DNA from: a virus | Strand: one strand, 5' to 3' | DNA length: 64,000 bases | Virus record (IMG/VR): IMGVR_UViG_3300028173_000007 | Coordinates: 1-64,000 of that record | Shown here: positions 8,301 through 14,961 of the stretch, in pieces | Layout: each line of letters opens with the position of its first letter | How positions within the stretch are numbered: position 1 is the first letter of the stretch | Translations under genes and position numbers: made by a program | The notes under the pieces: model-generated | Told to the model about the DNA's origin: nothing | The model's input: only the letters and a program-made list of their open reading frames with translations | The model's database searches: none

Positions 8301-10903
8301 GCCGCAAGCGGGACGCCCTGACCGGAACCGAGGGCAAGGTCGCCCGCGTGGTGATCACGCAGAACCCCAACGGCACGCACTCGGCCACCGTCCACGGCCG
8401 CAAGCTGGAGGGCGAGCATCGGTTCCCCTACGACGCCGGCAAGGCCGCCGCGGCCGAGCTCGGGCGCCTACAGGCGATCCGCAACGCCGACCGCAACCGG
8501 GAGATCGCCAGGCGCCAGGCCTCGAAGTTGGGGCTGGTGAGGGCCGAAGCCCCCCCGGCTCCCCCTGCGACGATCCAGCCGACCCGCGACGAGACCGAGC
8601 CGGCCATGACGGCCCGGCACGCGGCCGAGATCCAAGCCATCGAGGACGGCGAGCTCAAGCCCAGCGAGAAGTTTGACGCGCGGCGAGACGCCAAGGTCCG
8701 GCACGAGGTCGAGGCCTTCGAGGCCGGCCACCGCTGGCAGGACCCCGCGAAGGTGCGGGAGACCCACGCGAAAGCCACGCGCCGCGGCTTCAACACCTGG
8801 GGCGGCCGGCGCCAGGCGGGGTGGAAGCATCATGGAATGGAGACCGAGCGCGCGGCCCTCCCGAAGATCATGGAGCGCCACCGCGCACACGAGAAGGCCC
8901 AGCGCGCCCACCAGCGCGCCACCGGGTCGGCGGCCTCCCGGCTGACGGCGCTCTATAACCACCTGACCAACGGCGGCGCATGGCGCGACAGCGCGCCCGA
9001 GGTGGGCGAAGTCGTGAAGCACCGCAACGACACCAACGAGGTCAAGACGGTGGGCTCTCGCAACGCCCGAGTCGGGGGCCGCCTGCGCGGCCACCGCGAA
9101 CTCGGGATGCCCCACGCCGAAGGCCTCGCCGCGGTGATCTCGTCGGCGACCGACGACGACCTGTCCGAGCTCTCGGCCGGGCACGCCCAGCACGGGGGGC
9201 TACAGTCGCAGGGCTCCCCCGGCCTCTCGCCCTACGGTTTCGGCATGGAGGCCGCCAGCGCCGAGGTGGAGCGCCGGCAGAAGGCGGGCACCTGGGCGCC
9301 TTCGAGCGAGGCCCCAGCGCCGCGCACCGTGGCCGCCCTCAACACGGCCCGAGAGGCGATCAAGGCCGCGCGCAAGGCGCGAAACGACGCCAGCGACCGT
9401 CGGACGGAAGGCCGGCAGAAGCTCGCCGGCGAACACCTGGCGAAGATCGGCGCGACGCGAGCCCCGGCCCCGAAGCGGACCAGTCGGCCGAAGGCCGCCG
9501 CGGAGGCCTACGCGGCGGACTACGGGCGGGACGCCCGCATCGACCACCACGCCGAGCGGGTGTCGGTGGTACGAACGACCGGCTGGGATGGAAAGACGCC
9601 CTCGTGGCACGTCGTCGAGCACCACCACGACGGGACGCACACGCGGCACGCGGACAGCGCCATTGACCGCAAGCGGGACGCCCTCGCCTACGCCGAGGAC
9701 GTGCGGAAGACCCGCAAGGCCGCCGGGGCCCCGACGGACGCCCACCTGGCCATCGCGGCCGACCTCGACCACCTCGCCCGGCACGTCGACAACGCCCAAT
9801 ATGAGGTGCCCGAGCACCTGCACGGGGCCCTTGACGCGCGCGACTTCAAAGAGCGCGGAGTGGCGCACTCCGACGCATGGCGCGAGGCGCACCCGCGCGG
9901 CACGAACCCCCTCGGGCTGGAGCGGCACAACGACGCGACCTACATGCGCGAGCTCGCACACAAGCTCCGCTCGGGCATGAGCGGCAATACGCAGGTGATC
10001 GGCGGCGAGATCCACGGCGGGCCAGGCGTCCTCGCACGCCACGAGGGCGGCTATGCGAAGGCCCGAGCGAAGGCCGTCGCGGACAACGCAGATCGGCCGG
10101 AACAGCACCGCGCGGGGAACTACGGCCACGTCGTCGGGCACAACAGGTCGGCCCGTGTGGCCGACCGCGCCCAGGTCATGCACGACGCCGAAAAGCACCT
10201 GGGCAAGTGGCGGGCGATCATGCACGACCCGACGACCCCGGCCGGCGATCTGCACGAGCCCGAGCAGGGCACCGCGAACCACGCGATGCGGGTGGCGAAC
10301 AGCGACGCGCACCGGAAGGCCTACCGCAACGGCTACACCTTCGAGCGCGGCGGCCTCCCGGCCGAAGGCGTCGAGCGGGACTATCACGAGGCCCTCACCG
10401 GGATGGACAACTACGCGCGAAAGCGCGCCGTCGAGGCCATGAAGTCAACCGGCGTTCGCCCCGTGCCTCACGGGCACTTCCACACCGCGCAATCGAAAGC
10501 GCCCGGCGTGCCGCTGGCGAAGGCCTACCCGCCCGCGCTCATGCGACCCTTGGCGCGCGCTGACCGCCTCCTGGCGCTCGCCAAGGGCGATACGGGGTGG
10601 CGCACCATGCCGAACGTCGTTCGGATCAAGTTCGGGGCTGGCGGGAAGATTGAGGCGGGCCCGTCGCACATGATCGGCCGGCGCTTGCAAGACGTGAAGC
10701 GCGGCGCCAAGGCGGCCGTGGACACGTCGAGGATGGCGTCTGGGTATCATGTGACCGTCAACGAGGCCGGCGTGCGCGCGAGTGGCTTCCAGCCAGAGAA
10801 GCACGCGGAGACGGGATACGGGGGGTATGGGTCTTTCACGACCGGGACGCAGCCGACCAGTCGGGGGCGTTGCATGGCGCGCAACGGATGGCCCGATACA
10901 TGA
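5351..10903 (+). CDS. Giant polyvalent protein (1850 aa), ART-like C-terminus continued by frameshift
   Basis: Residues 41-175 hold the shared module. Next come a His/Ala-rich coiled coil, linker repeats of the type KRGPDGELTTDELAQRR (about residue 322 and again about 797), a stretch resembling large-polyvalent-protein-associated domains (about 600-650, WSVTGGKGTGYGWLSING), a Pro-rich spacer and a second small LPD-like segment (GYYLRGQGFTFRDPEHARQF). The long C-terminal region is unrecognised until YHVTVNEAGVRASGF near residue 1800, which resembles the start of an ADP-ribosyltransferase fold. In this frame the domain stops abruptly at 10903. A -1 shift in the six Gs at 10820-10825 gives GYGGVWVFHDRDAADQ and continues to 11508. 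The effector is probably an ART made by frameshift, or one broken by an indel. Confidence 0.75.
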   Translation: MSTDLITRAAALLGRVRGHLDEIPEAAGVLLWARQSGELVKGAGHKYVRRVKGANGKWRYFYDVTGGHGAAHHAEIHLGAKFKVEHEGKAGHYEVTKEDGGWVTIRHDETGHEAKVKKTTVQTMIKRQHAELFAAHRERTARDVKAAKKYGASAKQKARLAAHAKKYGHHDLANELTDTAAPDHAGEYGRHAERARHHHDEASKATPGTPEHKKHRAASLAHEKAREAHSRAIGDTEASAGAFEASKAADALTVEHPEVHAARRALEAHERKRQQVSDRMYRRTKAGSVSTGARAAYDLKMGQLVEQEGHLRAALAAAEDKAKRGPDGELTTDELAQRRAAAEASALKRRGTGKPDEPDNVVQFPKPEPKPEPESTRPDPALLAPLADKLVSQLLPGMKGHAKRAELLAIAAEHLANMVGQEPSEETAQALAAALTTKARELSASNVVRLGGLGGRKTKQEKAEAWMRDAAAKQRAGLRDGKPGHRIHYTGDRANSPRNGEVIAAFPGHYRVKWDDGTEGNVERIGVRGWDNAGARFHWEDENPSGDRSPEAIEEGKRQAVAHREAADKVAAAEKAEQDRKHAGWHKPADRTEASKRLKAALQKLYPDGQWSVTGGKGTGYGWLSINGTSEAEGKLRDEHRIITSVSSGSRDSTVRDLEEASGIFTPGEGLAPGSVARKHADKAAAEAARREGAGTTRHVGQVVTIGSNRRRYVVVSSEQVGSSPPRYNLSALSGGMRGSGPSSVSADDLIPHADQRITFDGAQAADRRARALRSLALNSNADPDTKQRVRLAASSGGAVLSPAELAQRKAAADAAALKRTKAPEVPPVKPPVKPPVKPPVKPPQSDSGRSDADKPSPQPAAQRPAGFSAPVAFTGETRESVTKKRGNTVWSVPHAGSIPDAQFTAMKDAAREQKGYYLRGQGFTFRDPEHARQFVAAWGAGDGAVPTTTPDADGKRRARADRAKKRTKPDGFDAAEGAGEGWRRKRDALTGTEGKVARVVITQNPNGTHSATVHGRKLEGEHRFPYDAGKAAAAELGRLQAIRNADRNREIARRQASKLGLVRAEAPPAPPATIQPTRDETEPAMTARHAAEIQAIEDGELKPSEKFDARRDAKVRHEVEAFEAGHRWQDPAKVRETHAKATRRGFNTWGGRRQAGWKHHGMETERAALPKIMERHRAHEKAQRAHQRATGSAASRLTALYNHLTNGGAWRDSAPEVGEVVKHRNDTNEVKTVGSRNARVGGRLRGHRELGMPHAEGLAAVISSATDDDLSELSAGHAQHGGLQSQGSPGLSPYGFGMEAASAEVERRQKAGTWAPSSEAPAPRTVAALNTAREAIKAARKARNDASDRRTEGRQKLAGEHLAKIGATRAPAPKRTSRPKAAAEAYAADYGRDARIDHHAERVSVVRTTGWDGKTPSWHVVEHHHDGTHTRHADSAIDRKRDALAYAEDVRKTRKAAGAPTDAHLAIAADLDHLARHVDNAQYEVPEHLHGALDARDFKERGVAHSDAWREAHPRGTNPLGLERHNDATYMRELAHKLRSGMSGNTQVIGGEIHGGPGVLARHEGGYAKARAKAVADNADRPEQHRAGNYGHVVGHNRSARVADRAQVMHDAEKHLGKWRAIMHDPTTPAGDLHEPEQGTANHAMRVANSDAHRKAYRNGYTFERGGLPAEGVERDYHEALTGMDNYARKRAVEAMKSTGVRPVPHGHFHTAQSKAPGVPLAKAYPPALMRPLARADRLLALAKGDTGWRTMPNVVRIKFGAGGKIEAGPSHMIGRRLQDVKRGAKAAVDTSRMASGYHVTVNEAGVRASGFQPEKHAETGYGGYGSFTTGTQPTSRGRCMARNGWPDT
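7829..7876 (+). repeat. 12-bp tandem repeat encoding PPVK spacer
   Basis: Four perfect copies of CCCCCGGTGAAG encode a (PPVK)n hinge inside the 1850-residue polyvalent protein. It follows one of the ELAQRK-type linkers and precedes a low-complexity Ser/Asp/Pro segment, so it acts as a rigid interdomain spacer. Confidence 0.85.
10820..10825 (+). other. G6 homopolymer, candidate -1 frameshift site
   Basis: In the frame of the 1850-residue protein the codons are TAC GGG GGG TAT. Slipping back one base lets the tRNA on GGG (10823-10825) re-pair perfectly and continues with GTA TGG GTC TTT, reading GGVWVF and then an open frame to 11508. It is either a programmed -1 site or a sequencing/assembly indel in a homopolymer. 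Confidence 0.5.
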
Positions 10904-11508
10904 AGGACATTCGCGCCATCCATCGCCACGCCGACCCGATGAAACACGCCGAGGATCTCATCCAAGAGCACAACGCCGCCGCCCACGCGGCGGCCGACGA
11001 GCGGGCCGCCGCCGAGCCGGCGAGGATTCGAGCGCGTGACGCGGCGTGGCGGGCCGAAGCCGCCAGGTCGTCGCGAGCCGAGGCCAAGGCGATCATCGCC
11101 CACGCCGACCGGGTGACCCCCGCCGCCCTCCGAGGAATTGCCCGCCGCGCTGCGGCTATGTCGCCCCAGGCAAGAGACAAGGCGCACGCGGCGAACATGG
11201 CCCACGCCCGAAACATGCTCGCGATGGGCGAGCGTGCCGGCGAGGTCCCCGCGAACGCCGCGGAGCGCGCGATGGCGACATATGCCCACGCTTCGCGGTT
11301 CGGGGGCCTTGAACTGGCGACGGCGGTGGCGGCCCTGCCCTCGCTTCGGGCCCTTGCGGCTCACAAAAACGACCCAACGATCATGCCGCTACGGTTCGAC
11401 CTGGCAAACGCGCGCAACGGGCAGCACACCGGCGACGGGTGGGAGGCGTTCGCCCCCGAGCACGTTCACATCGAAGCCGCGCCTCGCCGCGCTCGGGGTG
11501 CGGCGTGA
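10870..11508 (+). CDS. C-terminal part of ADP-ribosyltransferase-like domain, frame -1 to upstream gene
   Basis: The stand-alone ORF would start at a TTG with no Shine-Dalgarno. The frame is open well upstream (at least to 10741) and only makes sense from about 10825, where it reads VWVFHDRDAADQSGALHGAQ. This is the expected continuation of the ART-like text YHVTVNEAGVRASGF in the upstream frame. A long Ala-rich helical insert follows, then IMPLRFDLAN and GWEAFAPEHVHIEA, which resemble the closing strand of ART folds. I therefore treat it as the 3' exon-like part of the 5351 gene, not a separate gene. Its stop overlaps the next GTG (11505). Confidence 0.55.
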   Translation: MHGAQRMARYMKDIRAIHRHADPMKHAEDLIQEHNAAAHAAADERAAAEPARIRARDAAWRAEAARSSRAEAKAIIAHADRVTPAALRGIARRAAAMSPQARDKAHAANMAHARNMLAMGERAGEVPANAAERAMATYAHASRFGGLELATAVAALPSLRALAAHKNDPTIMPLRFDLANARNGQHTGDGWEAFAPEHVHIEAAPRRARGAA

Positions 11509-11741
11509 GCGGCGGGCCCCAGGAGACGCCCCAGGCCTTCACGCCGCCCCTGTCCATGCCCTTGACACCTCTGGCGGCTGTTTCCTACGGGCTTCCTGCC
11601 ACTTCGGCGCCGCCCACGGGCCCGTGGGATGGCGGCCCGGTGTTCATCCAGAGCTTGTCCTCGCCTCTACCCGACGAGTGCCCGGCGGAGCGGGCGTGCC
11701 CTAATGTCGAGCAGACGGATGACCTGAGCGCGATTGACTAG
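11505..11741 (+). CDS. Small Pro-rich protein of unknown function
   Basis: 78 residues from GTG at 11505, overlapping the upstream stop as GTGA; the longer in-frame extension from 11439 would overlap the upstream gene. The sequence is rich in Pro, Ala and Ser (begins MSGGPQETPQAFTPPLSMPL) with two Cys near the C-terminus (DECPAERACP), and looks unstructured. No family is recognised. The coupled start and neighbours suggest it belongs to the polyvalent operon. Confidence 0.5.
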   Translation: MSGGPQETPQAFTPPLSMPLTPLAAVSYGLPATSAPPTGPWDGGPVFIQSLSSPLPDECPAERACPNVEQTDDLSAID

Positions 11742-11770
11742 CACCTGAGCTTTCAGGATGTGCCCGCTGT

Positions 11771-12016
11771 GTGTTCGACTGGCGGGCCATGCTCCGCGAC
11801 TGGACTACCCGGCTGGTGCCGTTCGTGATCGCCTGGGCCGCGTGGACCGAGCTCCGCGTTCACGATCTGGAGCAGGAGAACCGCCGATTGACCGCGGAGA
11901 ACGCCCGACTCGACGACGACGTATCGAAGACCACCGACGCGGTGCAGGCGGCGAAAACGCAGCTTGCCGGCGTGGGCGCGCGCCTCGATACCGCCCTCAC
12001 GCTACTGAGGAATTGA
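11771..12016 (+). CDS. Small membrane-anchored coiled-coil protein
   Basis: 81 residues from GTG 11771. A single hydrophobic segment (RLVPFVIAWAAW, residues about 14-26) is followed by a coiled coil with clear heptads (LEQENRRLTAENARLDDDV). This is the layout of i-spanins (Rz-type) and of some holin-like or phage membrane proteins. The next gene begins two bases after the stop and has a hydrophobic N-terminus, so a spanin pair is possible. However, the real lysis genes appear to be at the other end of the window. Membrane anchoring is seen in the sequence; function is unknown. Confidence 0.5.
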   Translation: MFDWRAMLRDWTTRLVPFVIAWAAWTELRVHDLEQENRRLTAENARLDDDVSKTTDAVQAAKTQLAGVGARLDTALTLLRN

Positions 12017-12018
12017 CC

Positions 12019-12450
12019 GTGTGGGTGCTGGTGCTGGTGCTACTCCTGCCCGACGCAGGGCTCCCCGACGCGGGCCCCGTTGCCGTTGACGCGGCCGCCC
12101 CCGATGCGGGAACCCCCGACGCGGCGATCCCGATGCTCACCCCCGAGGCCGCGGCCAGGCTGGCCGCCATCGAGGCCCGCGAGCGGGTCCACGTCGAGTG
12201 GCTGCGCGCTGTGAGGACGCCCCGCGTCGGCCCCGTCCCGAAGCGGGTCGAGCGGACGCGCCGCCGGCGCGCGCACCGCATCGGCCGCGCGGAGGCCCGC
12301 CGACGAGCTCTCGCGGTCGCGCGTCGCGCCCGAGCTCGTGCGGAGGCGCGCGCCCTGCTATTCGAGGCGGCGGCGCAGGTGGAGCAGGCGCAGTATGAGG
12401 TGCAGGCCCTCGCCCCAGAGCAGGAGCAGGAGCAGGAGCAGGCCCCGTGA
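12019..12450 (+). CDS. Short-leader protein with PDAG repeats and basic helical C-terminus
   Basis: 143 residues from GTG 12019. The N-terminus MWVLVLVLLLPDAG is a short hydrophobic leader. It is followed by LPDAG/VDAA/APDAGTPDAA repeats, a composition common in Myxococcota exported proteins. The rest is a very basic helical region (ERTRRRRAHRIGRAEARRR) ending in a Glu/Gln run. The stop overlaps the next GTG as GTGA. It may be the partner of the preceding membrane coiled-coil protein. No family is recognised, and the host hint is only compositional. Confidence 0.5.
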   Translation: MWVLVLVLLLPDAGLPDAGPVAVDAAAPDAGTPDAAIPMLTPEAAARLAAIEARERVHVEWLRAVRTPRVGPVPKRVERTRRRRAHRIGRAEARRRALAVARRARARAEARALLFEAAAQVEQAQYEVQALAPEQEQEQEQAP

Positions 12451-14954
12451 GCCAGTTGCCCTTGGTTTTTGAGCGCGCGGCCAGAGCGCGCGCCTCGCGG
12501 GCCGTCGAGGTCCCCGAATGGATGGGTCGCATCCTGTGGGTGAGGTCGCGCGGTGAGCTCATGAAGGGCGCCGGGCACAAGTATATCCGGCGCGTCGCGG
12601 CGAAGAACCCGCCCCCGAAATGGCGCTACTACTACAGCGCCGGCGGCGGTGCAGGCCTGGGGCACGCCGACGAGATCACCACCGGCGCCGCCTTCAAGCT
12701 CTCGCACGGTGGCCAGGCGGGGCACTTCCACGTCACGGCAGAACTCGACGGCGACCTCGTGCGCGTCCGCCACGACGAGACGGGGCACGAGGTCGAGATC
12801 ACGCGGGCGGCCCTCGCGGCCATGCTGCACCGCGAGCACGCCGCCCTTGTGAGCGGACACGCCGCGAAGGTCAAAGAGGATCTCGAAGCGGTGAAGAAGC
12901 ACGGGACCGCGGCCCAGCGCGCCCGTGTCGAGTCCCGTGCCCGGCGCTACCAGCACACGCGGCACCTGGCAGAAGACGCAGGGGTGGGCGTCCGCCCCTA
13001 CGTCTCGCCGCGCGAGCGTGAGCTCACCCCAGCCGAGGCCGAGGTGCGCCGCGTGGCCTACGCGATCAAGCGCGCCCACGAGACCCCCGAGGACACGAGG
13101 ACCGCCGCGCGCGCGATGGCCCAGGCCGTGCCCGCCCTGGCCCAACTTGTGCCGATCCCGTCCTCGAAGGGCGACACGCGCGCGAACGCCGCCCTCTGCG
13201 AGCAGATCGCCGGCATGGTTCACGGCGCCTCGGTGGCCGACGTGCTGCACCGGCTGGCCCCGACCGAGCCCTCACACCAGCGGCGCAAACGTGGCTTGGC
13301 CGGGCACACCGCCGACGCGCACCGCTTCGAGGTCACCGGCGAGCTCGACGCGGCCCGGCCCGTGATCTTCGTCGACAACGTGACGACGAGCGGCGCCACC
13401 TTCGAGGCCGCCGGGCGCGACGTTGGCCGCGGTACAGGGGTGGCCTACGCGAAGGCCACGAGCGACAACCCCGCCGCACCTGCACCGACCGCCTGGCGAA
13501 GCGGCGCCGATGGGCACGGCGGGGCCGGGCTCCGCATCCTGAGCCTGTTTTCTGGCGCAGGTGGCTTCGATATGGGGCTCCACGCGGGGCTACCTCACGC
13601 GCGCACCACCGGCCTATGCGAGATCGACCCCTACGCGCGCAAGGTCCTCGCGCGCGCCTTCCCCGGCGTCGCCCAGCACGAGGACGTGAACACCCTCGCC
13701 AGCGGCGAGGACAAGCCCGCAGAGCGCCCGAACATGATTATCGGGGGCTTCCCATGCCAGGATCTCTCGGCGGCCAACGTGCGCGCCAAGGGGCTCAGCG
13801 GGGAGCGGTCGGGGCTTTACCGCAAGATGCGCGACATCATCGAAGGGCAGGACCCGGATTGGGTCGTCTTCGAGAACGTCCCTTTGCTGCGCTCACGCGG
13901 CCTCGACGTGGTGCTCATGGATATGCAGGCCCTCGGCTATGAGGTGACCTGGGATTCAATCTCTGGCGCGTCGGTGGGAGCTCCACACCAGCGAGATCGG
14001 GTGTTCGTGGTGTGCCACCGCCCAGGCGTCAAGCTCGACTGGCAACGGCCCGACCGTGAGCTCACGGGGCACCACTGGCAGTCGGACCCGCCTCCGCTCC
14101 GCGACAGCGGGACGCACAGGCAGACCCGGATCGCACACACGGTCCTCGCGGGTAACGCGGTGATCCCCCAGGTGGCCGAGCACCTGGGGGAGATCATCGG
14201 CGGGAGCTCGCCAGGCCAGGCCGAGCCCACCGGGAAGGAGATCGCCAGGTGGACCGGCGACGCATGGGTGAGTCCGAAGGGGAAACCCGTGGTGAAGTTC
14301 CCGCGCGCCGGCCTGCTACGCGACGGCGTGGTCTACGAGAACGAACACACGAAGCAGGACGGGGGCGGCATCCGAGAGGGCGACAAGGTGTGGGTCCGCA
14401 ACACCGACTCGGCCGGCGGCGGGGACGTATACGACGCAGAGCAGCGGCTCGCCCTCGACCACCTCACGCGGAACACGACGATCCCCCCGGCGATGCAAAC
14501 CACGGTGGACGAGCTCGTGTCCTGGGGCATCGTCGACAAGACCGACAAGGGGTACACCTTGACGGGCTGGGGTGAGCACGCCGTCGAGAACATGAGCCAG
14601 TGGACCTACGACGGCGAGGGCGGGGTCAATGATGCGTTCCTCGGGCGCGTCCACTACGTCAACGGCGACAGCTACGACGTGGAGCTCCCGAACGGGGATA
14701 TCGAGCCCTTTGACGAAGAATACGTCCGGCTCATGCCGACGGTCGTCAAGAGCGACTGGAAGGGCTACGGCAAGGCGGATTCCGAGAATACGCCGCAGTA
14801 CGACACGGGGCGCGCGGGGCGCGACCGGGGCCGCCAGCTTATGCACTGGGTCGACGGCTACATCAATCCGAAGTTCGCCGAGTGGCACATGGGTTTTCCG
14901 AGGGGTCACTTTGACGTAGGCCAGGCCCCAGACGACTATAAGCCGATCAAGTGA
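12447..14954 (+). CDS. Polyvalent protein: KGAGHKY module, phosphoribosyltransferase-like and C5-cytosine methyltransferase
   Basis: 835 residues. The shared module is at 40-175. Residues about 233-335 look like a ComF-type phosphoribosyltransferase (LVPIPSSKGDT, VIFVDNVTTSGATFEAAG). Residues about 361-585 are a DNA C5-cytosine methyltransferase: ILSLFSGAGGFD (SAM binding), GFPCQDLS (catalytic Cys), FENV and QRDRVFVV, then GNAVIPQVAEHLGEI (motif X). The stretch between QRDR and motif X is only about 55 residues, too short for a normal target-recognition domain. About 240 residues follow motif X and end with NPKFAEWHMGFPRGHFDV, a signature normally found before motif X, so the order looks permuted. 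Likely role: methylation of incoming or host DNA. Virion location is inferred. Confidence 0.8.
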   Translation: MSQLPLVFERAARARASRAVEVPEWMGRILWVRSRGELMKGAGHKYIRRVAAKNPPPKWRYYYSAGGGAGLGHADEITTGAAFKLSHGGQAGHFHVTAELDGDLVRVRHDETGHEVEITRAALAAMLHREHAALVSGHAAKVKEDLEAVKKHGTAAQRARVESRARRYQHTRHLAEDAGVGVRPYVSPRERELTPAEAEVRRVAYAIKRAHETPEDTRTAARAMAQAVPALAQLVPIPSSKGDTRANAALCEQIAGMVHGASVADVLHRLAPTEPSHQRRKRGLAGHTADAHRFEVTGELDAARPVIFVDNVTTSGATFEAAGRDVGRGTGVAYAKATSDNPAAPAPTAWRSGADGHGGAGLRILSLFSGAGGFDMGLHAGLPHARTTGLCEIDPYARKVLARAFPGVAQHEDVNTLASGEDKPAERPNMIIGGFPCQDLSAANVRAKGLSGERSGLYRKMRDIIEGQDPDWVVFENVPLLRSRGLDVVLMDMQALGYEVTWDSISGASVGAPHQRDRVFVVCHRPGVKLDWQRPDRELTGHHWQSDPPPLRDSGTHRQTRIAHTVLAGNAVIPQVAEHLGEIIGGSSPGQAEPTGKEIARWTGDAWVSPKGKPVVKFPRAGLLRDGVVYENEHTKQDGGGIREGDKVWVRNTDSAGGGDVYDAEQRLALDHLTRNTTIPPAMQTTVDELVSWGIVDKTDKGYTLTGWGEHAVENMSQWTYDGEGGVNDAFLGRVHYVNGDSYDVELPNGDIEPFDEEYVRLMPTVVKSDWKGYGKADSENTPQYDTGRAGRDRGRQLMHWVDGYINPKFAEWHMGFPRGHFDVGQAPDDYKPIK

Positions 14955-14961
14955 GGACGCT

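Noticed and set aside
10870-11508. Independent gene starting at TTG 10870
   Set aside because: No Shine-Dalgarno, and the frame continues upstream with ART-like text, so it is better read as the frameshifted end of the 5351 gene.
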